Assembly: GCA_903885595.1 (NCBI GenBank)
Contig: CAISJJ010000502.1
Coordinates: 1-64,000 of the forward strand
Origin: an uncultured Bacteroidales bacterium
GTDB lineage: Bacteria > Bacteroidota > Bacteroidia > Bacteroidales > FEN-979
Reading direction: 5' to 3'
Length of the DNA: 64,000 nt
The notes under the pieces are model-generated. The model did no database searches. It was not told the DNA's origin and worked only from the letters and a program-made list of their open reading frames with translations. Below, one piece after another: positions 1 through 6,595 of the stretch. How positions within the stretch are numbered: position 1 is the stretch's first letter; the number at the start of each line of letters is the position of its first letter. Both the position numbers and the translations under genes were made by a program.

Positions 1-1134
1 AGTGAATGGAAATTTTCCAACCATGATTTCGAAACCGGCCTCTGTCGCTGCCTTCTCTGTCATGCCAACTGAGGCGATCTCCGGATGCGTATAGGTACAG
101 CCCGGGATGTTGCCATAATCTAGCGGCTCAATATGTTTTCCCGCTATTTTCTCAACACAAATGATCCCTTCGTGTGATGCAACATGAGCCAGCGCAGGAC
201 CATGAACAATGTCTCCGATGGCATAATAGCCCCCGATGTTGGTCCTGTAAAAATCATCAACGATTACTTTGCCCCGATCGGTGGTGATCCCAACCTCTTC
301 GAGGCCGATACCTTCGATGTTGGTGGCTATTCCAACTGCCGATAAAACAATACCGCATTCAATGACTTCATCTCCCTTTTTGGTCTTGATCAGCACTTTG
401 CATCCATTTCCGGTTGTGTCAACCGATTCAACAGAAACACCGGTTAAAACTTTCATTCCGGCTTTTTTGAAAGAGCGTTCCAGTGCCTTTGAAACCTCCT
501 CATCCTCAATCGGGACAATATTCGGAAGAACCTCGACAAGTGTCACTTTCGTTCCAATTGAATGATAAAACCATGCGAATTCTGATCCTATGGCGCCAGA
601 ACCAATAACCACCATCGATTCGGGTTGAACTGGGAGGGTCATCGCTTCACGATAACCGATAATCTTTTTGCCATCCTGCTGAAGGTTTGGTAATTCGCGG
701 GAGCGTGCGCCCGTGGCAAGGATGATATGATTTGCTGAATATTCAGTTCTTAATCCTGCACTGTCGGTTACCTCAACGACCTTCCCTGGCTTTACTTTAC
801 CAAATCCCTGGAGATGTTCGACTTTATTCTTTTTCAGGAGGAACTGTATGCCCTTGCTCATTTGCTCAGCCACATCACGGCTGCGTTTAATGATGGCAGG
901 AAAATCAGCCCTGGCTTCACTTGCAATAATTCCGTATTCTGCAGCGTGCTGAAAATACTGGAATACACTAGCACTTTTAAGCAATGCCTTTGTTGGTATG
1001 CATCCCCAGTTCAGGCAAATACCTCCCAGTTCGGCACGTTCAACCACGGCCACCTTCAAGCCAAGCTGGGCAGCCCTTATCGCAGCGACATAACCACCAG
1101 GACCACTTCCAATAACAATGATATCGTAGTTCAT
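1..1134 (-). CDS. lpdA: dihydrolipoyl dehydrogenase (E3), 3' end cut off by the window
   Basis: Flavoprotein that reoxidises dihydrolipoamide with NAD+ in 2-oxoacid dehydrogenase complexes or the glycine cleavage system; cytosolic. Translating the minus strand from the ATG at 1134 gives 378 codons without a stop, so about 80-90 C-terminal residues of a usual ~465 lie outside the window. Seen: N-terminal FAD-binding GSGPGG, the redox disulfide motif GGICLNWGCIPTK (Cys40 and Cys45), a second nucleotide-binding GSGAIGSEFA, and the FAD motif GDIVHGPALAHVA. The dimerisation domain with the catalytic His-Glu pair is not visible. A -7 box lies just upstream (1158-1165). It follows the Fe-S operon by 137 bp on the same strand. 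gcvP, a possible partner, lies at 11747-14605. Identity is near certain; which complex it serves is not shown. Confidence 0.96.
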   Translation of the reverse strand, partial: MNYDIIVIGSGPGGYVAAIRAAQLGLKVAVVERAELGGICLNWGCIPTKALLKSASVFQYFQHAAEYGIIASEARADFPAIIKRSRDVAEQMSKGIQFLLKKNKVEHLQGFGKVKPGKVVEVTDSAGLRTEYSANHIILATGARSRELPNLQQDGKKIIGYREAMTLPVQPESMVVIGSGAIGSEFAWFYHSIGTKVTLVEVLPNIVPIEDEEVSKALERSFKKAGMKVLTGVSVESVDTTGNGCKVLIKTKKGDEVIECGIVLSAVGIATNIEGIGLEEVGITTDRGKVIVDDFYRTNIGGYYAIGDIVHGPALAHVASHEGIICVEKIAGKHIEPLDYGNIPGCTYTHPEIASVGMTEKAATEAGFEIMVGKFPFT

Positions 1135-1157
1135 TTTGTCTGATTTTTTGGAATTGG

Positions 1158-1193
1158 CAAAGATAGTAAAATCTTATGTAGCTTAATGGCAAA
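1158..1193 (-). promoter_or_regulatory. probable lpdA promoter (Bacteroidota type)
   Basis: On the minus strand TATCTTTG (1165-1158) matches the Bacteroidota -7 consensus TAnnTTTG, and TTTG (1193-1190) lies 24 bases upstream, slightly longer than the usual 19-21 spacing. The predicted start of transcription leaves a leader of roughly 18 bases before the lpdA ATG. This suggests lpdA has its own promoter and is not only read through from the Fe-S operon. Confidence 0.45.
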
Positions 1194-1271
1194 GCTGAAG
1201 GCCAATTATCTTAAAAATCAGTAAATGGAATAACTTACCATAAACATGGCAATATAAAACAGGAATGATAT

Positions 1272-1961
1272 TTACCCGATGAACAGACCTTCAATTCTTA
1301 CTTTATAACTTCCATCCGGCAAACGTGTAATGGCATTGACCAGTCCGCTGTGTCTCCATTGAAGCATGCATCTGCGGGGCATGAACCAGTACCTGCGGCC
1401 CAGTTCAATTTTCTCTTTCGATTCCTTGATGATTCCCTCATAGCCCTGCGCCACATAATATCCAATGTCGATAAAACCTTCGGATCTTGGCCTGAGAGGT
1501 CCGGTAACACACCAGTTGATGACACCGTTCCGCGGATCGGAATCTGCAACGACACCACAATGGGTGATGGGGCATCCGCACGACATGCCCATCGGACGGC
1601 CGATCATGACATCACCTTTTTTGACACCAAGTTCCTTAACGAGCTGGGGATTGTAGGGCAGGATTGTCTCCCTTGGTCCCGGCTCATTATCGAAGCAATC
1701 GAGGATAAAATCAAAGTCGCGTTTAAGCTGGTCTTTCCACCCCATCTTTTCACCCATCTGACTGGCGCTTTTGCAATCGATGCAATTTGAAACACTTTTC
1801 GTTTCTGATCCGTTGTGGTTCATATGGATGCACATTTTCAGGGAGGTTTCGGAATTGTCGACTGCAGTGGCAAATTCACCGCAGGTTTTGTACCCGCAAA
1901 CACCGCAGTCGAGTTGTGGTAACCGCTCAAAGGTTTTGCTTTCTTTTACTATCGTTTCCAT
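1272..1961 (-). CDS. cysteine-rich Fe-S protein with CFeSP/RnfB-like 4Fe-4S domain
   Basis: A 229-residue soluble protein. The N-terminus has Cys19-x2-Cys22-x4-Cys27-x16-Cys44, the spacing of the small 4Fe-4S domain found in RnfB and corrinoid Fe-S proteins. More cysteines follow: Cys60-x2-Cys63, Cys128-x-Cys130-x4-Cys135 (MSCGCPITHCG), Cys151 and Cys198. No signal peptide or membrane segment. I recognise the domain but not a named function. It is the last gene of a tight minus-strand operon with a cysteine desulfurase, a G3E GTPase and a soluble ABC ATPase, so a role as Fe-S scaffold, carrier or client of that set is inferred. The second cysteine cluster could bind another metal. Start ATG at 1961. 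Confidence 0.75.
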   Translation of the reverse strand: METIVKESKTFERLPQLDCGVCGYKTCGEFATAVDNSETSLKMCIHMNHNGSETKSVSNCIDCKSASQMGEKMGWKDQLKRDFDFILDCFDNEPGPRETILPYNPQLVKELGVKKGDVMIGRPMGMSCGCPITHCGVVADSDPRNGVINWCVTGPLRPRSEGFIDIGYYVAQGYEGIIKESKEKIELGRRYWFMPRRCMLQWRHSGLVNAITRLPDGSYKVRIEGLFIG

Positions 1962-2004
1962 ATTATGTTTTTAATGTTCATATTTCATTAAGGTTGCAAA
2001 CATG

Positions 2005-2322
2005 TCAGGTTCGTTGCGCTATCCGATCCGGATAAATCTGCTGTGAATTACCATCGAATCTGATTCTCTGGCTCGCTTTGAGAGTTACATTGTTGTTCTC
2101 TTGCTGGTCTATCTCCTGCTGCCGTTTTTCAAAAATGTCTTGTAGTTTTTTTATAGTTGTACTTGTGTGAGTCACAAACAGGAACGGGAAGAAGGCATGA
2201 ATAAGTGAAGCAACTGCACATGTTAGCGTCTTCCGCGATAGCATCAATGCAAACTTTGTGTGCTCCAGGTATGACATCCTTACTTCACTGGGATGTTGGG
2301 TAAATATGTTGGAGTTCTTCAT
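2005..2322 (-). CDS. DUF6356 family small membrane protein
   Basis: 105 residues. The N-terminal ~65 residues resemble the DUF6356 family: a first half with HPSEVRMSYLEHTKFA, then a hydrophobic segment ending LIHAFFPFLFV, then TSTTIKKLQDIFEKRQQEI. The hydrophobic helix (about residues 36-52) suggests one membrane segment or a membrane-associated helix. The last ~35 residues are polar and probably disordered. It starts 2 bases after the nifS stop codon, so the two are probably translationally coupled. The family's function is unknown to me. Its position inside an Fe-S/sulfur operon is unusual and suggests it anchors or assists that system, but this is inference. Confidence 0.7.
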   Translation of the reverse strand: MKNSNIFTQHPSEVRMSYLEHTKFALMLSRKTLTCAVASLIHAFFPFLFVTHTSTTIKKLQDIFEKRQQEIDQQENNNVTLKASQRIRFDGNSQQIYPDRIAQRT

Positions 2323-2324
2323 GA

Positions 2325-3521
2325 TTAATGGTTTATAATGGAATTTTCTGAGAAAATCGAAGTCAGATTTTTAAGGCTTTTGCCAAGGGAATTTATAAAA
2401 ATATCAATATCGTTTTCAGTTGAAAAGCGTCCCATACTCACCCTGATGGCTCCCCTGGCCTCGAACGGATTGAGACCGATTGCCTGAAGGACATGTGATG
2501 CACTGTGCGATTTGTCATTTGAAGAACATGCTGATCCGGCTGAAACTGCAATTCCCATTTCATCGAGCAGCAGGAGCAGCCTGATGGTTTCACCTTCGAG
2601 GCCATGAAAACTGAAACTCAGATGACCTGGTAAACGATGGTCGGCGGATCCATTCATATAGGCAGACCCATATTCGGACAATAAATGCCATGTCAGTTTT
2701 TCTCTCAGGTTCGATAACCGGACTGTTTCATTTTTCATTTCATGCATGCATAGCTCTGCCGCTTTGGCAAAACCCACGATGGCAGGAAGGTTTTCAGTAG
2801 AGGAGCGGAGTCCCGCCTCCTGCCCGCCGCCATGCAACAAGGGAACGAGGTTGACGCCTTTCCTGACATACAGGGCTCCGATTCCTTTCGGCCCATAAAT
2901 TTTATGTGAATTGATTGTAAGCAAATCGATATTAGCCTGGTTTACATCAACCGGGATTTTACCAAATGACTGGCAAGCGTCCGTATGAAAATAGACCTGG
3001 CGATCCTTACAGATCCGCCCGATCTCTTCGATGGGTTCAACCGTCCCGATCTCGTTGTTGGCGTGCATGACCGAAACAAGAATTGTCTTTGGATTAATGA
3101 CAGCCTTCAATGTTTCAATGTCGACGATGCCATCGGAATTTACCGGAAGGTAGGTGACAAAAAATCCCTCTTCAGAAAGCCAGTTGCAGGTATTCAGGAT
3201 GCAGTCGTGCTCAATGGCTGAAACGATTATGTGTCGTCCTTTATGCCTGTTGGCCTTTGCAATTCCTTTTAATGCCCAGTTATTGGATTCGGTGCCGCCG
3301 GAGGTGAAGTATAGTTCGCCGGAATCTGCGCCAATGCAGTTGGCGATCAAATCGCGCGAATGTTCAAGAACTTCCTTAGCATGTGTTCCAAAATGATGCA
3401 GGCTCGATGCATTGCCATAGGTCTGGGAAAAACAGGGAATCATGGACTGAATCACCCGTTCATCCACGCAGGTTGTTGCTGCATTATCCAGATAGATTCT
3501 GTTTTCCGGCATATTGTTCAT
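2325..3521 (-). CDS. nifS: cysteine desulfurase, NifS/IscS type
   Basis: PLP enzyme that removes sulfur from L-cysteine, giving alanine and an enzyme-bound persulfide for Fe-S cluster or sulfur-cofactor assembly. The 398-residue length is typical. Seen: YLDNAATT near the N-terminus, SGGTESNN (residues 74-81), HTDACQSFGK (179-188), PLP lysine Lys207 in NSHKIYGPKG, and the active-site loop with Cys332 in SAGSACSSND. The long Cys-loop is that of group I (NifS/IscS) rather than SufS. No IscU, NifU or HscA is adjacent; the neighbours are an ABC ATPase, a G3E GTPase, DUF6356 and an Fe-S protein, which points to a dedicated rather than housekeeping role. Whether the start is Met1 (3521) or Met4 (3512) is uncertain. 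Confidence 0.93.
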   Translation of the reverse strand: MNNMPENRIYLDNAATTCVDERVIQSMIPCFSQTYGNASSLHHFGTHAKEVLEHSRDLIANCIGADSGELYFTSGGTESNNWALKGIAKANRHKGRHIIVSAIEHDCILNTCNWLSEEGFFVTYLPVNSDGIVDIETLKAVINPKTILVSVMHANNEIGTVEPIEEIGRICKDRQVYFHTDACQSFGKIPVDVNQANIDLLTINSHKIYGPKGIGALYVRKGVNLVPLLHGGGQEAGLRSSTENLPAIVGFAKAAELCMHEMKNETVRLSNLREKLTWHLLSEYGSAYMNGSADHRLPGHLSFSFHGLEGETIRLLLLLDEMGIAVSAGSACSSNDKSHSASHVLQAIGLNPFEARGAIRVSMGRFSTENDIDIFINSLGKSLKNLTSIFSENSIINH

Positions 3522-3580
3522 ATTTGTTATATGGAAAAAAAACTAGTTATCATACAATTACGTTTTCTAAGCTATTCAGT

Positions 3581-4282
3581 TTACTCCCCCACATAAAACA
3601 ATTCCTGATCAAGTGTCCGTAACACCCCGAAGTGATTCTTGGCTCCGATCTCTTTTTTCCCGACACATATTGTGCAGGTCCCCACAGGCGGATTGCCTCT
3701 GAGAAACATCGGAAATTCCACATCGGGGGTCTTGAGGATTTGTTTTACAATGGGGTCAATACCAATACCATACAAAGCATTGCTTTCAACTACCGTGATC
3801 TTCTTTGCCGATTCAAGCACACGGTAACGGAATACTTCCCGTTCGGCCTGGGAAATCAGGTCGATTTTGGTAATTACGCTGATGTCTGCCAATGTGAGCA
3901 TAGGACCGATCTTCCGCGGAAGGTTCATCCCGCTGGTTGCTTCAAGGACAACAACGCCCAGCGAATTTTCAACATAAGGGGAGCAACGGAGGCATAATCC
4001 GGCAGTTTCGACAAACAGGTAACTGGCGCCTGATCGTTCAGCCCATTCAACTGCTTCGTCGAGTACCACCACATTGCAATGATCAGGACACAATTCACCG
4101 GAATAGATTTTTTTTACCGGGATTCCAAACTCTTTTGCAATAATTGTGTCATCATCGGCATAAAGAACATCGATTTTAAGATAGGCAGTTTTAATCAGTT
4201 TTGCTGCCATGCGTTTCAGTATCTGCCGGATAACTGTGGTTTTTCCGCATGTTGGAGGTCCTGCAAAAATTACTAGCTTCAT
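3581..4282 (-). CDS. G3E/HypB-like P-loop GTPase with CxxxC and CxxC metal-type motifs
   Basis: 233-residue soluble NTPase of the SIMIBI/G3E type, the group holding the metal-insertion GTPases HypB, UreG and CobW. Seen: Walker A GPPTCGKT (residues 8-15), Asp38 in KIDVLYAD, FVETAG (90-95) at the switch/Mg position, and TKID (138-141) as the guanine-specificity motif. It has three extra cysteine pairs: Cys65/Cys69 (CPDHC), Cys97/Cys100 (CLRC) and Cys203/Cys206 (CTIC), which suggest metal or Fe-S binding. It follows the ABC ATPase gene by 9 bases and precedes nifS by 59. Inferred role: energy-coupled insertion or transfer of a metal or cluster into an unknown enzyme. Not HypB, UreG or CooC in the strict sense, since no hydrogenase, urease or CODH gene is nearby. 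Confidence 0.78.
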   Translation of the reverse strand: MKLVIFAGPPTCGKTTVIRQILKRMAAKLIKTAYLKIDVLYADDDTIIAKEFGIPVKKIYSGELCPDHCNVVVLDEAVEWAERSGASYLFVETAGLCLRCSPYVENSLGVVVLEATSGMNLPRKIGPMLTLADISVITKIDLISQAEREVFRYRVLESAKKITVVESNALYGIGIDPIVKQILKTPDVEFPMFLRGNPPVGTCTICVGKKEIGAKNHFGVLRTLDQELFYVGE

Positions 4283-4291
4283 ATAGGTAGG

Positions 4292-5089
4292 TTAGAAGGT
4301 TAATACTTTGAAATTCTCATTGAATATAGATTCGGAAAGTTCATCTCCCGATCTGATAATCTGCCTGAAATCGAGCATCATGTCATCAATCTGCTTCATC
4401 TTCGCTACGACATTTTTTTCTTCCGGCCGTGTGATGATCAACTGCTGCATTGCCCCGTTTTTCATCACAATTCTGAAATCCGACATCAGTGCAATGCAGG
4501 GATCATGGGTGACAAACACGAATATTTTTTTGTACTTTTTCAGCAATTCGAGCGCTTTTGTGCGATGAATGCCAGCGTTTTCTATCTCATCCAGCAGGAT
4601 GATGGGCGAATTGCCTATCACCACGGCATCTGCAATTAACAGCGACCTGGTTTGTCCCCCCGATAATTCAGTCATGGCAATGTCCTGCATGATGGCCTCA
4701 CCGGTGAGTTCATTGGCAAAACTCAATGTCTCGGTAATAATTGATTCAACATTTTTGGCGCCCCTCACGGTCGCATGGATCGTAAGAAATTCCACCACCG
4801 GCAGGTCGCTCAGAAAATTCGTATGTTGTGAAATCAGTGCAATGGGATGATGTGAAGGATCGAAGATAAAATCTTCTGGTACAGGCATGTCGTTGATTTC
4901 TACCCGTCTGCCTGATGGGGTGTTTTCATTGGCAAAAAGTTCAATGTCGTTGATAAGAGTAGTTTTACCGCAGCCTGTGGGTCCTACTATGCTGACAATG
5001 TCACCCACTGTCATGCTGAATTTTCTTACTTTTTCTGCTGAGCCATCTTTCCCAAAGCCTCCAAACAGGGTGATTTTATTTACATCCAT
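4292..5089 (-). CDS. soluble ABC-type ATPase without a permease partner
   Basis: 265 residues with all ABC ATPase motifs: Walker A GPTGCGKT (36-43), Q-loop Gln88, signature LSGGQ (142-146), Walker B IILLDE (163-168) and switch His196 in VTHDP. There is no transmembrane segment, and no permease or binding protein in the operon, so a conventional transporter is unlikely. Soluble ABC ATPases such as SufC act in Fe-S cluster assembly; by analogy and by its place as first gene before a G3E GTPase and nifS, this protein may energise cluster or metal assembly. That is inference. The C-terminal ~60 residues after the ABC core are a helical extension. The ATG at 5089 follows a candidate -7 box at 5116-5109. 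Confidence 0.8.
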   Translation of the reverse strand: MDVNKITLFGGFGKDGSAEKVRKFSMTVGDIVSIVGPTGCGKTTLINDIELFANENTPSGRRVEINDMPVPEDFIFDPSHHPIALISQHTNFLSDLPVVEFLTIHATVRGAKNVESIITETLSFANELTGEAIMQDIAMTELSGGQTRSLLIADAVVIGNSPIILLDEIENAGIHRTKALELLKKYKKIFVFVTHDPCIALMSDFRIVMKNGAMQQLIITRPEEKNVVAKMKQIDDMMLDFRQIIRSGDELSESIFNENFKVLTF

Positions 5090-5108
5090 TGTCGATAGAA
5101 TTTTTTTA

Positions 5109-5148
5109 CAAAAATATACACTATGTTCACCATTTTAGTGTACATTTG
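5109..5148. promoter_or_regulatory. divergent promoter region with inverted repeat between the Fe-S operon and the Crp/Fnr gene
   Basis: Two -7 boxes face away from each other: TATTTTTG on the minus strand (5116-5109) for the ABC-ATPase operon and TACATTTG on the plus strand (5141-5148) for the Crp/Fnr gene. Overlapping both is an inverted repeat with arms at 5114-5123 and 5136-5145 (core TACACTA...TAGTGTA, 9 of 10 positions paired, 12-base spacer). No good TTTG -33 box is seen at the usual distance on either strand, which would fit promoters that need an activator. A regulator bound here, most simply the adjacent Crp/Fnr protein, could control both directions. Confidence 0.5.
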
Positions 5149-5203
5149 TCCAAAAGATTAAATATCTCGGTATTAAATATTCTATACATCGTCATTAAAA
5201 ATT

Positions 5204-5908
5204 ATGGAAGCAAAAGGAGATAACTACACTTTGTTCAATTGCGACAATTGCTTTTTAAATAACTTCACAAGTCTTTTTTTGAGTGAGGAGGAGCGCAGGT
5301 TGATATGCGCCAGCGCCAATCAACTGCATTTTAAAAAAGGGGAGATGATTTTAAAGCAGGGCGCAACTTCAACCAGTATCGGTTTTCTGCATAAAGGGAT
5401 TGTAAAATTCACCTATCAGAAGGATGCAAAAAAGAATTATATCATGACGGTTGTATCAGGTCCTAAGCTGATTGGTCAGGCCAATTTGTTTTTCAGGGAG
5501 AAAAATATTTTTTCAATCATCGCTGTTGAAGATTGTGATATTTGCTTTTTGGAGAACCGTCAAGTACTCGGGGTGCTTGAAAATCATGGGAAATTTCTAT
5601 TATCTCTGGTTGAGCGGTCAACCGACATGTTTCAATCTTCCATATTCAATTTTATCAGTCTTGCACACAACCATGTACATGGCCGGATTGCGGATATTCT
5701 AATTTTTCTCTGGGAAAATGTATATAAGAATTCGGAATATGAATTCACCCTCACCAGAAAGGAGATCTCTGAATTTGCAGCATGTTCACATGAAAATGTC
5801 ATCTCTGTTTTATCTACATATAACAAGGAAGGTCTGATTAGTTTTGAAGGACGAAAAATAATCATCATGGATTTGAATAAGTTAAAAGAAATCAGTAAAA
5901 ACGGATAA
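5204..5908 (+). CDS. Crp/Fnr family transcriptional regulator
   Basis: 234 residues: N-terminal cyclic-nucleotide-binding-like beta-roll (about 35-130), dimerisation helix (about 130-160) and C-terminal winged helix-turn-helix (about 170-225, with LTRKEISEFAACSHENVISVL as DNA-recognition part). The N-terminus has Cys13-x2-Cys16 (NCDNCF) and Cys35, with more cysteines at DCDICF and AACSHE. Cys13/Cys16 could bind an Fe-S cluster as in FNR, but the spacing differs from E. coli FNR and the ligand is unknown. It is divergent from the Fe-S operon and lies 10 bases upstream of the Rrf2 gene, so the two regulators are probably cotranscribed. Local control of both divergent units through the inverted repeat at 5114-5145 is a reasonable inference. 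Confidence 0.88.
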   Translation: MEAKGDNYTLFNCDNCFLNNFTSLFLSEEERRLICASANQLHFKKGEMILKQGATSTSIGFLHKGIVKFTYQKDAKKNYIMTVVSGPKLIGQANLFFREKNIFSIIAVEDCDICFLENRQVLGVLENHGKFLLSLVERSTDMFQSSIFNFISLAHNHVHGRIADILIFLWENVYKNSEYEFTLTRKEISEFAACSHENVISVLSTYNKEGLISFEGRKIIIMDLNKLKEISKNG

Positions 5909-5918
5909 TCCATCAGCC

Positions 5919-6329
5919 ATGCTTTCACAAAAAACAAGATATGCGATGGTTGCACTGACAAGGCTTGCCCGCGAATATGGTAAAGGGGCCATGCTGATCA
6001 GTGAACTTGCAAAGAGCGAAAAACTTCCCCAGCGGTTTCTCGAAAATATTTTACTTGAATTAAAAAAAATGGGAATTTTGGGTAGTAAACTTGGGAAGTC
6101 GGGGGGGTACTTTCTTTTACGGCATCCGAAGGATGTTAACCTTGCGGAAATAGTGCGGCAATTTGAGGGGCCGATCGCATTGCTCTCATGCGTTTCAGAA
6201 AAAGCCTACCAATCCTGCGAATTTTGTAAGGATGAATCGGCCTGTAACATCCGGAAAGTATTTAAAGAAATCAGGGATAGTACCTTTGAAAAGTTGGAGA
6301 ATACAACACTTGCCGTTTTGATTCAGTAA
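5919..6329 (+). CDS. Rrf2 family regulator with IscR-like cysteines
   Basis: 136 residues, typical Rrf2 length. N-terminal winged helix-turn-helix (MLSQKTRYAMVALTRLA, then LPQRFLENILLELKKMG and a wing GKSGGYFL), followed by the conserved DVNLAEIVRQFEG segment. Cysteines Cys91, Cys100, Cys103 and Cys109 form a cluster at the place where IscR binds its [2Fe-2S]; the spacing C-x8-C-x2-C-x5-C differs from E. coli IscR. This suggests sensing of Fe-S, iron or redox status. It is the second gene after Crp/Fnr. Likely targets are the divergent sulfur/Fe-S operon and the PLP-lyase gene downstream, although no binding site can be assigned from sequence alone. Confidence 0.9.
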   Translation: MLSQKTRYAMVALTRLAREYGKGAMLISELAKSEKLPQRFLENILLELKKMGILGSKLGKSGGYFLLRHPKDVNLAEIVRQFEGPIALLSCVSEKAYQSCEFCKDESACNIRKVFKEIRDSTFEKLENTTLAVLIQ

Positions 6330-6465
6330 TCAGGAAATATTGTATGATATTTTTCAAGATCTAAAACCACTCAAAGCAGGAGTGAAATAAATGGTTATTT
6401 TGAAGACTAATGCGGCGGCGGATTCTTCCCAGGTAATCTTATTTCTTTTCAATTTCATTGAATGG

Positions 6466-6510
6466 AATGCATGCATTTTACGTGAGAAAGGCGGGAAATT
6501 TGTATTTTTG
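6466..6510 (+). promoter_or_regulatory. candidate promoter and palindromic operator upstream of the Cys/Met lyase gene
   Basis: TATTTTTG at 6503-6510 matches the Bacteroidota -7 consensus. Upstream is a perfect 12-bp palindrome AATGCATGCATT (6466-6477), centred about 45 bases before the predicted transcription start, a position suited to an activator or repressor site. The region between 6330 and 6595 contains no gene; besides this promoter it holds a short heptamer repeat at 6560-6587. Confidence 0.4.
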
Positions 6511-6559
6511 TTGTGTAATGAAATATAAATTTTGAACTATCCCTTCGTTGGCTGTTTTA

Positions 6560-6587
6560 AAAAATCCAAAATTCAAAATTCAAAATC
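6560..6587. repeat. heptamer tandem repeat (CAAAATT), about 4 copies
   Basis: Copies at 6560-6566 (degenerate), 6567-6573, 6574-6580 and 6581-6587. It ends 8 bases before the ATG of the PLP enzyme at 6596. An upstream TTG at 6548 would make this repeat part of the protein, which is unlikely; this is why the later ATG was chosen. Confidence 0.7.
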
Positions 6588-6595
6588 CTTTATCC

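Noticed and set aside
269-1143. Plus-strand open frames of 98 and 109 codons
   Set aside because: Both are antisense to lpdA, whose reading frame shows all flavoprotein motifs.
2325-3521. Nitrogen-fixation cluster because of the NifS-type gene
   Set aside because: No nifHDK, nifB, nifE, nifN or nifU sequence is in the window; NifS/IscS forms serve many Fe-S tasks.
4292-5089. Ordinary ABC importer ATPase
   Set aside because: No permease, substrate-binding protein or energy-coupling component is encoded nearby, and the operon partners are soluble metallocluster-type proteins.
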